DNA from: JACCWP01 sp963801045
GTDB taxonomy: Bacteria > Actinomycetota > Actinomycetes > Propionibacteriales > Nocardioidaceae
Direction of reading: 5' to 3'
Length of the DNA: 64,000 bases
Assembly (NCBI GenBank): GCA_963801045.1
Contig: CAWDDC010000004.1
Location: 310,001-374,000 of the forward strand
The position numbers and the translations under genes are program-made. The notes under the pieces were generated by a model. That model was not told where the DNA came from. It saw only the letters and a list, made by a program, of their open reading frames with translations, and searched no databases. Positions 53,692 through 61,858 of this stretch are shown one piece after another (positions within the stretch are counted from its first letter, which is position 1; every line of letters begins with the position of its first letter).

Positions 53692-54282
53692 ATGAGCGGA
53701 CCCCAGCGCCGCAGTGGCGGTGCAGGTGACCGTCGAGGTCGCGACGGAGGTCGCGGCCAGTCGGCGGACAAGACCGCCTACATCGAGCGAGTCGTCAGCA
53801 TCAACCGGGTCGCCAAGGTCGTCAAGGGCGGGCGGCGGTTCAGCTTCACCGCGCTCGTCGTCGTCGGTGACGGTGACGGCACCGTCGGCGTCGGCTACGG
53901 CAAGGCCAAGGAGGTGCCCGCCGCGATCGCGAAGGGCGTGGAGGAGGCGAAGAAGAGCTTCTTCCGCGTGCCCCGCATCCAGGGCACCATCCCGCACCCG
54001 GTCCAGGGCGAGAAGGCCGCGGGCGTGGTGCTGCTGCGTCCGGCCGCGCCCGGTACCGGCGTCATCGCCGGCGGCCCGGTGCGCGCCGTGCTCGAGTGCG
54101 CCGGCATCCACGACGTGCTGAGCAAGTCGCTCGGGTCGAGCAACGCGATCAACATCGTGCACGCGACGGTCCAGGCGCTGCGCGACCTCGAGGACCCCGA
54201 CGACGTCGCCAAGCGTCGCGGGCTCGCCGTCGAGGACGTCGCCCCGGCGGCACTCCTGCGGGCCAGGGCGGAGACCGCGTGA
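53692..54282 (+). CDS. rpsE: 30S ribosomal protein S5
   Basis: A 196-residue S5. A Gly/Arg-rich N-terminal stretch precedes the core ERVVSINRVAKVVKGGRRFS, then GYGKAKEVPAAIAKGVEEAK and AGGPVRAVLECAGIHDVLSK with SLGSSNAINIVHATVQAL. S5 helps decoding accuracy and helicase activity at the mRNA entry. The ATG at 53692 follows AGAGGGACATCTG. Its last base starts rpmD. Confidence 0.98.
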   Translation: MSGPQRRSGGAGDRRGRDGGRGQSADKTAYIERVVSINRVAKVVKGGRRFSFTALVVVGDGDGTVGVGYGKAKEVPAAIAKGVEEAKKSFFRVPRIQGTIPHPVQGEKAAGVVLLRPAAPGTGVIAGGPVRAVLECAGIHDVLSKSLGSSNAINIVHATVQALRDLEDPDDVAKRRGLAVEDVAPAALLRARAETA

Positions 54283-54479
54283 TGGCTCGGCTCAAGGTAC
54301 GCCAGACCCGGTCCGGCATCGGGCGCAAGCAGAACCAGCGCCACACGCTGCGGACCCTCGGACTCAAGCGGATCGGCGACGTCGTCGTCAAGGAGGACCG
54401 CCCGGAGATCCGCGGCATGCTCGCGACGGTGCCGCACCTGGTGACCGTCGAGACGGTGCCCGACGAGAAGGGCGAATGA
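54282..54479 (+). CDS. rpmD: 50S ribosomal protein L30
   Basis: A 65-residue L30. The ATG at 54282 overlaps the rpsE TGA. LKVRQTRSGIGRKQNQRHTL, RTLGLKRIGDVVVKEDRPEI and RGMLATVPHLVTVE are signatures. rplO begins 1 nt after its stop. Confidence 0.97.
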   Translation: MARLKVRQTRSGIGRKQNQRHTLRTLGLKRIGDVVVKEDRPEIRGMLATVPHLVTVETVPDEKGE

Positions 54480-54480
54480 C

Positions 54481-54921
54481 ATGACACTCAAGCTGCACCA
54501 CCTGCGCCCCGCGCCCGGGGCCAAGACGGCCAAGACCCGGGTCGGCCGGGGCGAGGGCGGCAAGGGCAAGACCGCCGGTCGCGGCACCAAGGGCAGCAAG
54601 GCCCGTGGGCAGGTCTCGGCCGGTTTCGAGGGCGGGCAGATGCCGCTGCACATGCGGCTGCCCAAGCTCAAGGGCTTCACGAACCGGTTCCGGGTCGAGC
54701 ACCAGGTCGTCAACCTCGACCGGATCGCGGCGCTCTACCCCGACGGCGGCGAGGTCACGGCCGAGTCGCTGGCCGAGCGCGGGGCCGTCCGGCCCGGCGA
54801 GCCGGTCAAGGTGCTGGGCCAGGGCGAGCTGAGCACCGCTGTCCAGGTGAGCGCGCACGCGTTCTCCGCCTCCGCGCGTACCAAGATCGAGGCCGCCGGG
54901 GGCACCGTCACCGAGCTGTGA
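54481..54921 (+). CDS. rplO: 50S ribosomal protein L15
   Basis: A 146-residue L15 from the ATG at 54481. KLHHLRPAPGAKTAKTRVGR, GRGTKGSKARGQVSAGFEGG and PLHMRLPKLKGFTNRF are diagnostic, ending SARTKIEAAGGTVTEL. It is a late 50S assembly protein. Confidence 0.98.
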   Translation: MTLKLHHLRPAPGAKTAKTRVGRGEGGKGKTAGRGTKGSKARGQVSAGFEGGQMPLHMRLPKLKGFTNRFRVEHQVVNLDRIAALYPDGGEVTAESLAERGAVRPGEPVKVLGQGELSTAVQVSAHAFSASARTKIEAAGGTVTEL

Positions 54922-55034
54922 GGGACGCCATCCACGCTCACCGAGCGTCGGATGTCGCCTGTTAGAGTCGCGGCGGCCGTGCCGTCCGACACGACCGGGT
55001 TCCTCAGGGCTGGGGGATCCGCAGGGAGGAACAG
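54922..55034 (+). promoter_or_regulatory. rplO-secY intergenic region
   Basis: An imperfect hairpin (GCCATCCACGCT with AGCGTCGGATG, about 54927-54955) is followed by TTAGAGT (54962-54968), a possible -10 box about 70 nt before secY. No matching -35 is clear. It could be a partial terminator plus a secondary promoter for secY-adk-map. Confidence 0.3.
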
Positions 55035-56330
55035 GTGCTAGGCGCCTTCGTCAACGCGTTCCGGACACCGGACCTGCGCAAGAAGCTGCTGTTCGTCCTG
55101 TTCATCATCGCCGTCTTCCGGCTCGGCTCGACGGTCCCGGCGCCCGGCATCAACGTCCCGAACGTGCAGAGCTGCGTCAACCAGGCCGAGGGCAACAGCC
55201 TGTTCAGCCTGATCAACCTGTTCTCCGGCGGCGCCCTGCTGCAGCTCACCGTGTTCGCGCTCGGGATCATGCCGTACATCACCGCGAGCATCATCCTGCA
55301 GCTGCTCACGGTGGTGATCCCGCGGCTGGAGACCCTCAAGAAGGAGGGTCAGGCCGGCCAGACCAAGATCACGCAGTACACCCGCTACGTCACGCTGGGG
55401 CTGGCCGTCCTGCAGGCCACCGGCATCGTGGCCCTGGCCCGCGGTCGGCAGCTGTTCGGCGGCGTCTGCCAGGAGTCGCTGATGTACCGCGAGGACAGCA
55501 TCCTCGCGTTCGTGCTGCTGGTGCTCACGATGACCGCCGGCACCGCGGTGATCATGTGGCTGGGCGAGCTCATTACCGACCGCGGCATCGGCAACGGCAT
55601 GTCGATCCTGATCTTCACCCAGGTCGTGGCCACCTTCCCGGGCACGCTCTGGTCGATCAAGGTCAGCCAGGGCTGGTTCACCTTCGCGGTCGTGGTGGCG
55701 GTCGGCCTCGCGGTGATCGCCGCGGTGATCTTCGTCGAGCAGGCGCAACGCCGGATCCCGGTGCAGTACGCCCGCCGCATGGTCGGTCGCAAGATGTTCG
55801 GCGGCTCGTCGACGTACATCCCGCTGAAGGTCAACCAGGCCGGCATCATCCCGGTGATCTTCGCGTCCAGCCTGATGTACCTGCCGGCGCTGGCGGCGCA
55901 GTTCAACCCGAACGCGGTGTGGGCCGGCTGGGTGACCAAGTACTTCGTCGTCGGCGACCACCCGCTCTACATGCTGACCTTCTTCCTGCTGATCGTGTTC
56001 TTCACGTACTTCTACGTGTCGATCACGTTCAACCCCGAAGAGGTGGCCGACAACATGAAGAAGTACGGGGGCTTCATCCCGGGCATCCGCGCCGGCCGTC
56101 CGACCGAGGAGTACCTCGCGTACGTGCTGTCGCGCATCACCGCGCCGGGCTCGGCCTACCTCGGTGCCGTCTCGCTGATCCCGCTGATCGCGATCGCGCT
56201 GGTCGACGCCAACCAGAACTTCCCGTTCGGCGGCACCACCATCCTCATCATCGTGGGCGTCGGCCTCGACACCGTCAAACAGATCGAGAGCCAGTTGCAG
56301 CAGCGCAACTATGAAGGGTTCCTGCGCTGA
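55035..56330 (+). CDS. secY: Preprotein translocase subunit SecY
   Basis: 431 residues with ten membrane spans. RTPDLRKKLLFVLFIIAVFR starts span 1 from the GTG at 55035 behind GGGAGGAACAG. GIMPYITASIILQLLTVVIP (the plug region), ITDRGIGNGMSILIFTQVVA, PLKVNQAGIIPVIFASSLMY and the C-terminal IESQLQQRNYEGFLR are conserved. It forms the translocon channel with SecE (12244). The stop overlaps the adk ATG. Confidence 0.98.
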   Translation: MLGAFVNAFRTPDLRKKLLFVLFIIAVFRLGSTVPAPGINVPNVQSCVNQAEGNSLFSLINLFSGGALLQLTVFALGIMPYITASIILQLLTVVIPRLETLKKEGQAGQTKITQYTRYVTLGLAVLQATGIVALARGRQLFGGVCQESLMYREDSILAFVLLVLTMTAGTAVIMWLGELITDRGIGNGMSILIFTQVVATFPGTLWSIKVSQGWFTFAVVVAVGLAVIAAVIFVEQAQRRIPVQYARRMVGRKMFGGSSTYIPLKVNQAGIIPVIFASSLMYLPALAAQFNPNAVWAGWVTKYFVVGDHPLYMLTFFLLIVFFTYFYVSITFNPEEVADNMKKYGGFIPGIRAGRPTEEYLAYVLSRITAPGSAYLGAVSLIPLIAIALVDANQNFPFGGTTILIIVGVGLDTVKQIESQLQQRNYEGFLR

Positions 56331-56986
56331 TGCGGACGGTCCTCGTGGGTCCGCCGGGGGCCGGGAAGGGAACGCAGGCCAGTCACATCGCCAAGCACTT
56401 CTCCATCCCGCAGATCTCCACCGGCGACATCTTCCGCGCCAACGTCACCCAGCGCACCGATCTCGGGCTGGAGGCGAAGAAGTACATGGACGCCGGCGAC
56501 CTGGTGCCCGACGAGGTGACCATCGCGATGGTCAAGGACCGGCTGGCCGAGGACGACGCCCAGGAGGGCTTCCTGCTCGACGGCTTCCCCCGCACGGTGC
56601 GCCAGGCGGAGGCGCTGGACCAGATCCTGGCCGAGCTCGACGCCAACCTGGACGCCGTGCTCGAGCTGTCGGTCGACGAGGAGGAGGTCGTGCGCCGGCT
56701 GTCCGGGCGCCGCACCTGCCACGGCTGCGGCCGCAACTGGCACCTCGAGTTCGACCGGCCGTCCGAGAACGGCGTGTGCGACGCGTGCGGCAGCGAGCTG
56801 TTCCGCCGCGACGACGACGCCCCCGAGACAGTGCGGCACCGGCTCGAGGTCTACGCCGAGCAGACCGCGCCGCTGGTCGAGCACTACGACGAGTCCGGGC
56901 TGCTGCGCCGGATCGAGGCCATCGGTTCGGTCGACGAGGTCACCGAGCGCGCGATCGGGGCGCTCGAGTCGGCCTGCGACGGCTGA
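56330..56986 (+). CDS. adk: Adenylate kinase with zinc-type LID
   Basis: A 218-residue long-form adenylate kinase. The P-loop is VGPPGAGKGTQASHIAKHF, the AMP site ISTGDIFRANV, and DGFPRTVRQAEAL the conserved core. The LID near residues 128-155 holds RRTCHGCGRNWHL and CDACGSELF, four cysteines that in related enzymes bind zinc. It makes two ADP from AMP and ATP. It is coupled to secY by start-stop overlap and followed 10 nt later by map. Confidence 0.97.
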   Translation: MRTVLVGPPGAGKGTQASHIAKHFSIPQISTGDIFRANVTQRTDLGLEAKKYMDAGDLVPDEVTIAMVKDRLAEDDAQEGFLLDGFPRTVRQAEALDQILAELDANLDAVLELSVDEEEVVRRLSGRRTCHGCGRNWHLEFDRPSENGVCDACGSELFRRDDDAPETVRHRLEVYAEQTAPLVEHYDESGLLRRIEAIGSVDEVTERAIGALESACDG

Positions 56987-56996
56987 CGGAGCAACG

Positions 56997-57827
56997 GTGT
57001 TCCAGGGCCGCGGGGTCGAGATCAAGACCCCCCAGCAGATCCGGCTGATGCGCCGGGCGGGCCTGATCGTGGCCGAGACGCTCGAGCTGGTACGCCGCGC
57101 GGCACGCCCGGGTGTCACGACCGCGGACCTGGACGCCCTGGCCGAGGACTACATCCGCGACCGCGGGGCGGTGCCGTCGTTCTACGGCTACCAGGGCTTC
57201 CCGGCCAGCCTCTGCCTGTCGGTCAACGACGAGGTCGTGCACGGCATCCCGGGTGCTCGGGTGCTGCGCGACGGCGACGTGCTGTCGGTCGACTGCGGCG
57301 CGATCGTCGACGGCTGGCACGGTGACGCGGCGACCACGCTGAGCCTCGGTGAGCCGTCGCCGGACGTGACCCGGCTGCTCGAGGTGTGCGACGACGCGCT
57401 GTGGGCCGGGCTGTCGGCGGTCCGGCTCGGCGGACGGGTCACCGACGTCTCCGCCGCCGTCGAGACCCTGGTGCACAGCCGCGGCGACCTGGGCATCGTC
57501 GAGGACTACGTGGGCCACGGGATCGGGTCGGAGATGCACCAGCCGCCCAACGTCCCCAACTACGGGCGCCCGGGCAGGGGTCCGCGGATCGTTCCCGGTC
57601 TCGCGCTGGCCGTCGAGCCCATGCTCACGCTGGGCAGCCCCCTGACCCGGGTCCTCGACGACGAGTGGACGGTCGTCACGATGGACGGCTCCCCGGCGGC
57701 GCACTTCGAGCACACCGTGACGGCCACCGAGAGCGGTGTCTGGGTGCTGACGGCCCTGGACGGCGGGCGCGAGCGGCTCGGCGCGCTCGGCGTGCCCTTC
57801 GGCGGAGCAGAGGTCGGCGGACCCTAG
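56997..57827 (+). CDS. map: Methionine aminopeptidase, type I
   Basis: A 276-residue enzyme that removes the initiator Met. Metal ligands are visible in LSVDCGAIVDGWHGDAATTL (two Asp), GHGIGSEMHQPPNVPNYG (His) and LAVEPMLTLG (Glu), with a last Glu in FEHTVTATESG. The substrate-binding His lies in VVHGIPG. The start is the GTG at 56997. The last 4 nt overlap the end of the convergent GNAT gene. Confidence 0.97.
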   Translation: MFQGRGVEIKTPQQIRLMRRAGLIVAETLELVRRAARPGVTTADLDALAEDYIRDRGAVPSFYGYQGFPASLCLSVNDEVVHGIPGARVLRDGDVLSVDCGAIVDGWHGDAATTLSLGEPSPDVTRLLEVCDDALWAGLSAVRLGGRVTDVSAAVETLVHSRGDLGIVEDYVGHGIGSEMHQPPNVPNYGRPGRGPRIVPGLALAVEPMLTLGSPLTRVLDDEWTVVTMDGSPAAHFEHTVTATESGVWVLTALDGGRERLGALGVPFGGAEVGGP

Positions 57828-58471
57828 GCCGCCCCGCCGGCTGGCGTGGATCCCGTGCTGGTCTGGTCCCGGCGGAGCTCGTACTCGACCTCGCCGCGCT
57901 CGGCGGCGGGGACCGCTTCGTCGTACTGCTCGCGGAACGAACGGACGTAGGTCAGTCCCAGCGAGGCGAGCGTGGCGCGCGACGCGGCATTGGCGGCCAT
58001 CGTCTGCGCGAAGATCCGGGTCAGGCCGAGGTCGTCGAAGCCGTGCCTGATGAGCTCGCGGGCACCCTCGCTGCCGAGGCCCTGCCGCCACCAGCGGCGC
58101 AGGACCCGGTAGCCCAGGTCCGCCTCGCCCGGGACGAAGACCTGACTCGGACCGTGCGGCGGCGTGAGCATCCAGAGGCCGACGAACGGTCGGGGGCTCT
58201 CGGCACGGTGGAAGCCTGCCCACATCCCGAGGCCGTCGACCTGGCGTCCGCGGGCGAGCCGCTGCTGGTGGTCGCCCTCGACCTCTTCCCGGGTCCTGGC
58301 CCGACCCCACAGGTAGCGCATCACCTCGGGGTCGGAGTCGAGCTCGACCTCGTGCTCGAGATGCTCGTCGGCGAGCGGGACGAGCTCGAGGCGTGGCGTG
58401 ATCAGCACGGCCTGGGCGGCGGCTGCATGGGTCGGCACGGCAACAGGTTGCCCCGCCGGACGAATCGGCAC
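57824..58471 (-). CDS. GNAT N-acetyltransferase, RimJ/RimL type
   Basis: About 215 residues from the GTG at 58471; a second GTG at 58438 would also fit, and neither has a clear ribosome binding site. ITPRLELVPLADEH opens the fold, GEADLGYRVLRRWWRQGLGSEGARELI contains the acetyl-CoA Q/R-x-x-G-x-G/A loop, and TRIFAQTMAANAASRATLAS with LGLTYVRSF matches RimJ/RimL-like acetyltransferases. The acceptor is unknown: a ribosomal protein N-terminus is possible from the neighbourhood, a small molecule or antibiotic equally so. It is convergent with map and divergent from the SpoIIE gene. Confidence 0.85.
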   Translation of the reverse strand: MPIRPAGQPVAVPTHAAAAQAVLITPRLELVPLADEHLEHEVELDSDPEVMRYLWGRARTREEVEGDHQQRLARGRQVDGLGMWAGFHRAESPRPFVGLWMLTPPHGPSQVFVPGEADLGYRVLRRWWRQGLGSEGARELIRHGFDDLGLTRIFAQTMAANAASRATLASLGLTYVRSFREQYDEAVPAAERGEVEYELRRDQTSTGSTPAGGAA

Positions 58472-58499
58472 AAACAGATTGGTCGGCGCCGACCCCGCC

Positions 58500-58505
58500 T
58501 ATCCT
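58500..58505 (+). promoter_or_regulatory. -10 box for a leaderless SpoIIE-phosphatase transcript
   Basis: TATCCT ends 6 nt before the ATG at 58512. TTGGTC (58479-58484) lies 15 nt upstream, a short spacing for a -35 box. No ribosome binding site precedes the ATG, which supports a leaderless mRNA. Confidence 0.5.
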
Positions 58506-58511
58506 GCGCCC

Positions 58512-60305
58512 ATGGACGCGCCGGGAGTGGCCCTGGTCGTCGGGTTCCTGGCTCTCGGCATCGCCTACGCGGCCGCCTCGACGTACGTCTGGCGCCGTCG
58601 GCAGGCGGTCGGCGCCCGGGCGCTCGCGGTCGTCCTCGCCGCCGTGTCCTGGTGGACGGTCGCGTACGCGCTCGAGCTGGGTGTCAGCGACTGGCAGGTC
58701 CAGGTCTTCTTCGGCGAGCTCAAGTACGTCGGCATCGTCGCGCTCACCCCGGCCTGGCTGATCTTCATCCTGCAGTACACCGGCCGGGCGGTCAGCCTGA
58801 GCCGGCGAGTGATCGGGTTGCTGCTGATCGAGCCGGTGACGGTGCTGGTGCTGCTCGCGCTGCCGGCCACCGACCAGCTGATCCGCTACTACCCCGCGGC
58901 CGTGGTGGGGGACGAGATCCCGGTCGCCTCGGTGGGGCCGCTGTTCTGGGTGCACGCTGGCTACACCTACCTGCTGCTGGTCGGCGGGCTCGCGCTGTTC
59001 GTCCGTACCCTGCTCCGGCTGTCCGGCCGCTACTGGCTGCCGGCGGTCCTCCTGGGTGGTGGGGCCGCTCTTCCGCTGGCGTTCAACGCCGCCTACAACC
59101 TCGGCGTCGAGGTGGCCGGCCCCGTCGACCTGACGCCGGTGCTGTTCGGGCTGATCGCGATGACGCTGGTGTGGGGGTTGTTCCGGTTCCGGCTGCTCGA
59201 CCTGATCCCGATCGCCCGGGACGTCATCGTGGAACGGATGAGCGACGGCGTGCTGGTGCTGGACGCGTACGGCCGGGTGATCGACCTCAACCCGGCCGCC
59301 GCCACCCTGCTCGGCCTGACCCGCCGCGAGGTCGTGGGTCGTCCCGGCCCGGAGGTGCTCCCCGGCCTGCCGTCGGAGGCGACCGACAACCCGGTCGACA
59401 TGCCACCGCCGCGCGACGGCGAGGGGGTGCGCTGGGGCAGCCGCGACCTCTCGGTCATGGTCACGACGCTGACCGTCCGCGACGGAGGCCGTCCCGGCCT
59501 GCTCGTGGTGCTGCGCGACGAGACCGAGCGGCACGACGCCGACCGCCGGCTCAAGCAGCTGCTGGCCCAGCGCACCCGGACCGCCCGCACCCTGCAGGAG
59601 GCGCTGCGCCCGGCCGCCTTCCCCGACCTGCCGGGCGTGGAGCTGGCCGGGCGGTACCTCCCGGCCGGGGGCGGGCGCGAGGTGGGCGGCGACTTCTACG
59701 ACGTGCACCACACCGCGGACGGGTGGGGCGTCGTGATCGGCGACGTCTCGGGCAAGGGCGCGGACGCGGCGGTGCTGGCGACGCTGGTCCGCTACACCAC
59801 CCGCACACTCGCCGTACGGGCCGCCGGGACGGCGACGCTGCTGCGTGGTGTCAACGACGCCGTCCGCGCCCAGGTCGACCCCGAGCGGTTCTGCACCGTG
59901 GCCTACGCGGCCGTCACCCTGCGCGACCACGGGTGCGACGTCCGGCTCTGCCTGGCCGGGCACCCGCCGCCGCTGCTGCGCCGGGCCGACGGCCGGGTGG
60001 AGGGGTGCGGCGTCCCCGGCACCGCGCTGGGCCTGCTGGCCCGCCCGCAGCTCACCGAGATCACCCTCACGATGCGGCCCGGTGACCTGATGTGCCTGTT
60101 CACCGACGGCATCCTGGACGCCCGGCGGGGCGACCAGGTCTACGGCGAGGAACGGCTGGCCCGCCGGCTGGCCGACGGCCCGGAGGCGGCCGAGGCGGTG
60201 GCGGACGCGCTGCTGGCCGACGTGGCGGCCTTCCGGCGCGAGGAGGGCGCTGTGGGCGAGCCCGGTCGTGACGACGCCACCCTGCTGCTGCTGGGCCTGG
60301 TCTGA
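58512..60305 (+). CDS. Membrane PAS/SpoIIE-type PP2C phosphatase
   Basis: 597 residues, intact. Residues 1-225 hold about seven hydrophobic spans, with FGELKYVGIVALTPAWLIFI typical of the histidine-kinase N-terminal 7TM sensor. A PAS domain follows (MSDGVLVLDAYGRVIDLNPA, ATLLGLTRREVVGR). A short helix, QRTRTARTLQEALRP, leads into the SpoIIE/RsbU phosphatase: AGRYLPAGGGREVGGDFYDV, GVVIGDVSGKGADAAVLATL, GHPPPLLRRADG, LFTDGILDARRG and a final GRDDATLLLLGLV, giving the metal Asp set. Such proteins dephosphorylate anti-sigma antagonists. No anti-sigma or antagonist gene is adjacent. It sits unusually between map and infA. Confidence 0.92.
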   Translation: MDAPGVALVVGFLALGIAYAAASTYVWRRRQAVGARALAVVLAAVSWWTVAYALELGVSDWQVQVFFGELKYVGIVALTPAWLIFILQYTGRAVSLSRRVIGLLLIEPVTVLVLLALPATDQLIRYYPAAVVGDEIPVASVGPLFWVHAGYTYLLLVGGLALFVRTLLRLSGRYWLPAVLLGGGAALPLAFNAAYNLGVEVAGPVDLTPVLFGLIAMTLVWGLFRFRLLDLIPIARDVIVERMSDGVLVLDAYGRVIDLNPAAATLLGLTRREVVGRPGPEVLPGLPSEATDNPVDMPPPRDGEGVRWGSRDLSVMVTTLTVRDGGRPGLLVVLRDETERHDADRRLKQLLAQRTRTARTLQEALRPAAFPDLPGVELAGRYLPAGGGREVGGDFYDVHHTADGWGVVIGDVSGKGADAAVLATLVRYTTRTLAVRAAGTATLLRGVNDAVRAQVDPERFCTVAYAAVTLRDHGCDVRLCLAGHPPPLLRRADGRVEGCGVPGTALGLLARPQLTEITLTMRPGDLMCLFTDGILDARRGDQVYGEERLARRLADGPEAAEAVADALLADVAAFRREEGAVGEPGRDDATLLLLGLV

Positions 60306-60311
60306 CGCGGA

Positions 60312-60342
60312 TTGGCACCAATCACCGCCCGTCCCGTACACT
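60312..60342 (+). promoter_or_regulatory. Putative infA promoter
   Basis: TTGGCA (60312-60317) and TACACT (60337-60342) are 19 nt apart, slightly long. They lie just after the SpoIIE stop, about 84 nt before infA, so infA-rpmJ-rpsM onwards can be read independently of secY-map. Confidence 0.5.
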
Positions 60343-60425
60343 GGACAGTCGGCCCGTGGTGTGCCGCGTAGGTGGCTGCCCGGGTGCCGAAACCGACATC
60401 CCAAGACGACCAGGTGTGGAGGACG

Positions 60426-60647
60426 ATGCCCAAGAAGGAAGGGGTCATCGAGATCGAGGGCTCCGTTGTGGAGGCACTGCCCAACGCCATGTTCCGGGTG
60501 GAGCTGACCAACGGCCACAAGGTGCTGGCCCACATCAGCGGCAAGATGCGCCAGCACTACATCCGGATCCTCCCCGAGGACCGGGTCGTGGTGGAGCTCT
60601 CGCCGTACGACCTCACCCGCGGCCGCATCGTCTACCGCTACAAGTAA
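60426..60647 (+). CDS. infA: Translation initiation factor IF-1
   Basis: A 73-residue IF-1, the standard length. The ATG at 60426 follows GGAGGACG; an in-frame ATG at 60372 would add an unrelated 18-residue stretch. KKEGVIEIEGSVVEALPNAM, FRVELTNGHKVLAHISGKMR and DLTRGRIVYRYK are nearly invariant in actinobacteria. It occupies the 30S A site during initiation. It leads infA-rpmJ. Confidence 0.98.
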   Translation: MPKKEGVIEIEGSVVEALPNAMFRVELTNGHKVLAHISGKMRQHYIRILPEDRVVVELSPYDLTRGRIVYRYK

Positions 60648-60658
60648 GAGAGAGCTCG

Positions 60659-60772
60659 ATGAAGGTCCAGCCGAGCGTCAAGAAGATCTGTGACAAGTGC
60701 AAAGTGATCCGTCGCAACCGGCGGGTCATGGTGATCTGCGACAACCCTCGCCACAAGCAGCGGCAGGGCTGA
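60659..60772 (+). CDS. rpmJ: 50S ribosomal protein L36
   Basis: A 37-residue L36 from the ATG at 60659. MKVQPSVKKICDKCKVIRRN and VMVICDNPRHKQRQG carry the C-C-C-H zinc ligands, so it is the C+ form like the L33 and S14 in this window. Confidence 0.98.
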   Translation: MKVQPSVKKICDKCKVIRRNRRVMVICDNPRHKQRQG

Positions 60773-60810
60773 TCCAGGACAAGCTCATCCCAGCGTGACC
60801 GCTCACGGGT

Positions 60811-60900
60811 CCCCGGCCAGTCCGGGCGCCCCGTGTGACCCCCGGACGGAGGCCGGGGCCCGGCCGAGGAACCGTCCCCGTGAGGGGACCGCCTCGAGGC
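60811..60900 (+). promoter_or_regulatory. Structured leader of rpsM (alpha cluster)
   Basis: The 184-nt gap before rpsM contains a two-part hairpin (CCCCGGCC 60811-60818 with GGCCGGGG 60851-60858, inner GTCCGGG 60820-60826 with CCCGGAC 60841-60847), then GTCCCC-GTGA-GGGGAC (60874-60889), a 6-bp stem with a GUGA tetraloop, then the palindrome GCCTCGAGGC (60891-60900). In E. coli and Bacillus, S4 binds leaders at this or related operons. A control role here is inference. Confidence 0.5.
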
Positions 60901-60956
60901 GAGTCGGGACGCGGCACGCACGACACCTCCGCACGATGTGAAAGGACGCCATCGCC

Positions 60957-61337
60957 ATGGCACGACTCGTCGGCGTCGACCTCCCCCGCGACAAGCGGGT
61001 CGAGATCGCGCTCACCTCCATCTTCGGTATCGGTCGTACCCGCGCCCAGCAGACCCTCGAGGCCACCGGGGTCAGCCCCGACCTCCGGGTGCACCAGCTG
61101 GGCGACGAGGAGCTGGTCAAGCTCCGCGACTTCATCGAGGGCAACTTCCAGATCGAGGGTGACCTCCGCCGCGAGGTCGCCGGCGACATCCGTCGCAAGG
61201 TCGAGATCGGCAGCTACCAGGGCCGTCGCCACCGCAGCGGACTGCCCGTACGCGGCCAGCGGACCCGTACCAACGCGCGCGGACGCAAGGGTCCCAAGCG
61301 CACCGTGGCCGGCAAGAAGAAGGCCATCAAGAAGTAG
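60957..61337 (+). CDS. rpsM: 30S ribosomal protein S13
   Basis: A 126-residue S13 from the ATG at 60957 behind GAAAGGACG. ARLVGVDLPRDKRVEIALTS, GIGRTRAQQTLEATGV and GLPVRGQRTRTNARGRKGPK are signatures, with a lysine-rich end. It contacts the 50S central protuberance and P-site tRNA. Confidence 0.98.
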   Translation: MARLVGVDLPRDKRVEIALTSIFGIGRTRAQQTLEATGVSPDLRVHQLGDEELVKLRDFIEGNFQIEGDLRREVAGDIRRKVEIGSYQGRRHRSGLPVRGQRTRTNARGRKGPKRTVAGKKKAIKK

Positions 61338-61401
61338 GGCCCCGCCCTGCGCCCGACTCGCCCCACCTCCCGTCGCCGACACCCTGGAGTACCGCGAAAC
61401 C

Positions 61402-61809
61402 ATGCCTCCCAAGAGCCGAACGGCACCAGGCACCAAGAAGGTGCGCCGCAAGGAGAAGAAGAACATCGCCGTGGGCGCCGCCCACATCAAGTCGACGTTC
61501 AACAACACCATCGTCACGATCACCGACCCCGTGGGTGCGGTGATCGCGTGGGCCAGCGCCGGCACCGTCGGCTTCAAGGGCTCGCGCAAGTCCACCCCGT
61601 TCGCCGCGCAGATGGCCGCCGAGGCCGCCGGCCGGCGGGCGATGGACCACGGGATGAAGAAGATCGACGTCTTCGTCAAGGGCCCGGGCTCGGGGCGGGA
61701 GACCGCGATCCGCTCGCTCGGGGCTGTTGGCCTCGAGGTGGGCACGATCCAGGACGTCACCCCCACGCCGCACAACGGCTGCCGCCCACCCAAGCGGCGC
61801 CGGGTCTGA
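61402..61809 (+). CDS. rpsK: 30S ribosomal protein S11
   Basis: A 135-residue S11 from the ATG at 61402. A basic N-terminus (KKVRRKEKKNIAVGAAHIKS) precedes FNNTIVTITDPVGAVIAWAS, RKSTPFAAQMAAEAAGRRAM and DVTPTPHNGCRPPKRRRV, all highly conserved. It forms the 30S platform. Confidence 0.98.
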   Translation: MPPKSRTAPGTKKVRRKEKKNIAVGAAHIKSTFNNTIVTITDPVGAVIAWASAGTVGFKGSRKSTPFAAQMAAEAAGRRAMDHGMKKIDVFVKGPGSGRETAIRSLGAVGLEVGTIQDVTPTPHNGCRPPKRRRV

Positions 61810-61858
61810 TTCCCGGCGCCACCCCAGAGCCCGTACGTATCAAGGAGACCTGACTCAC

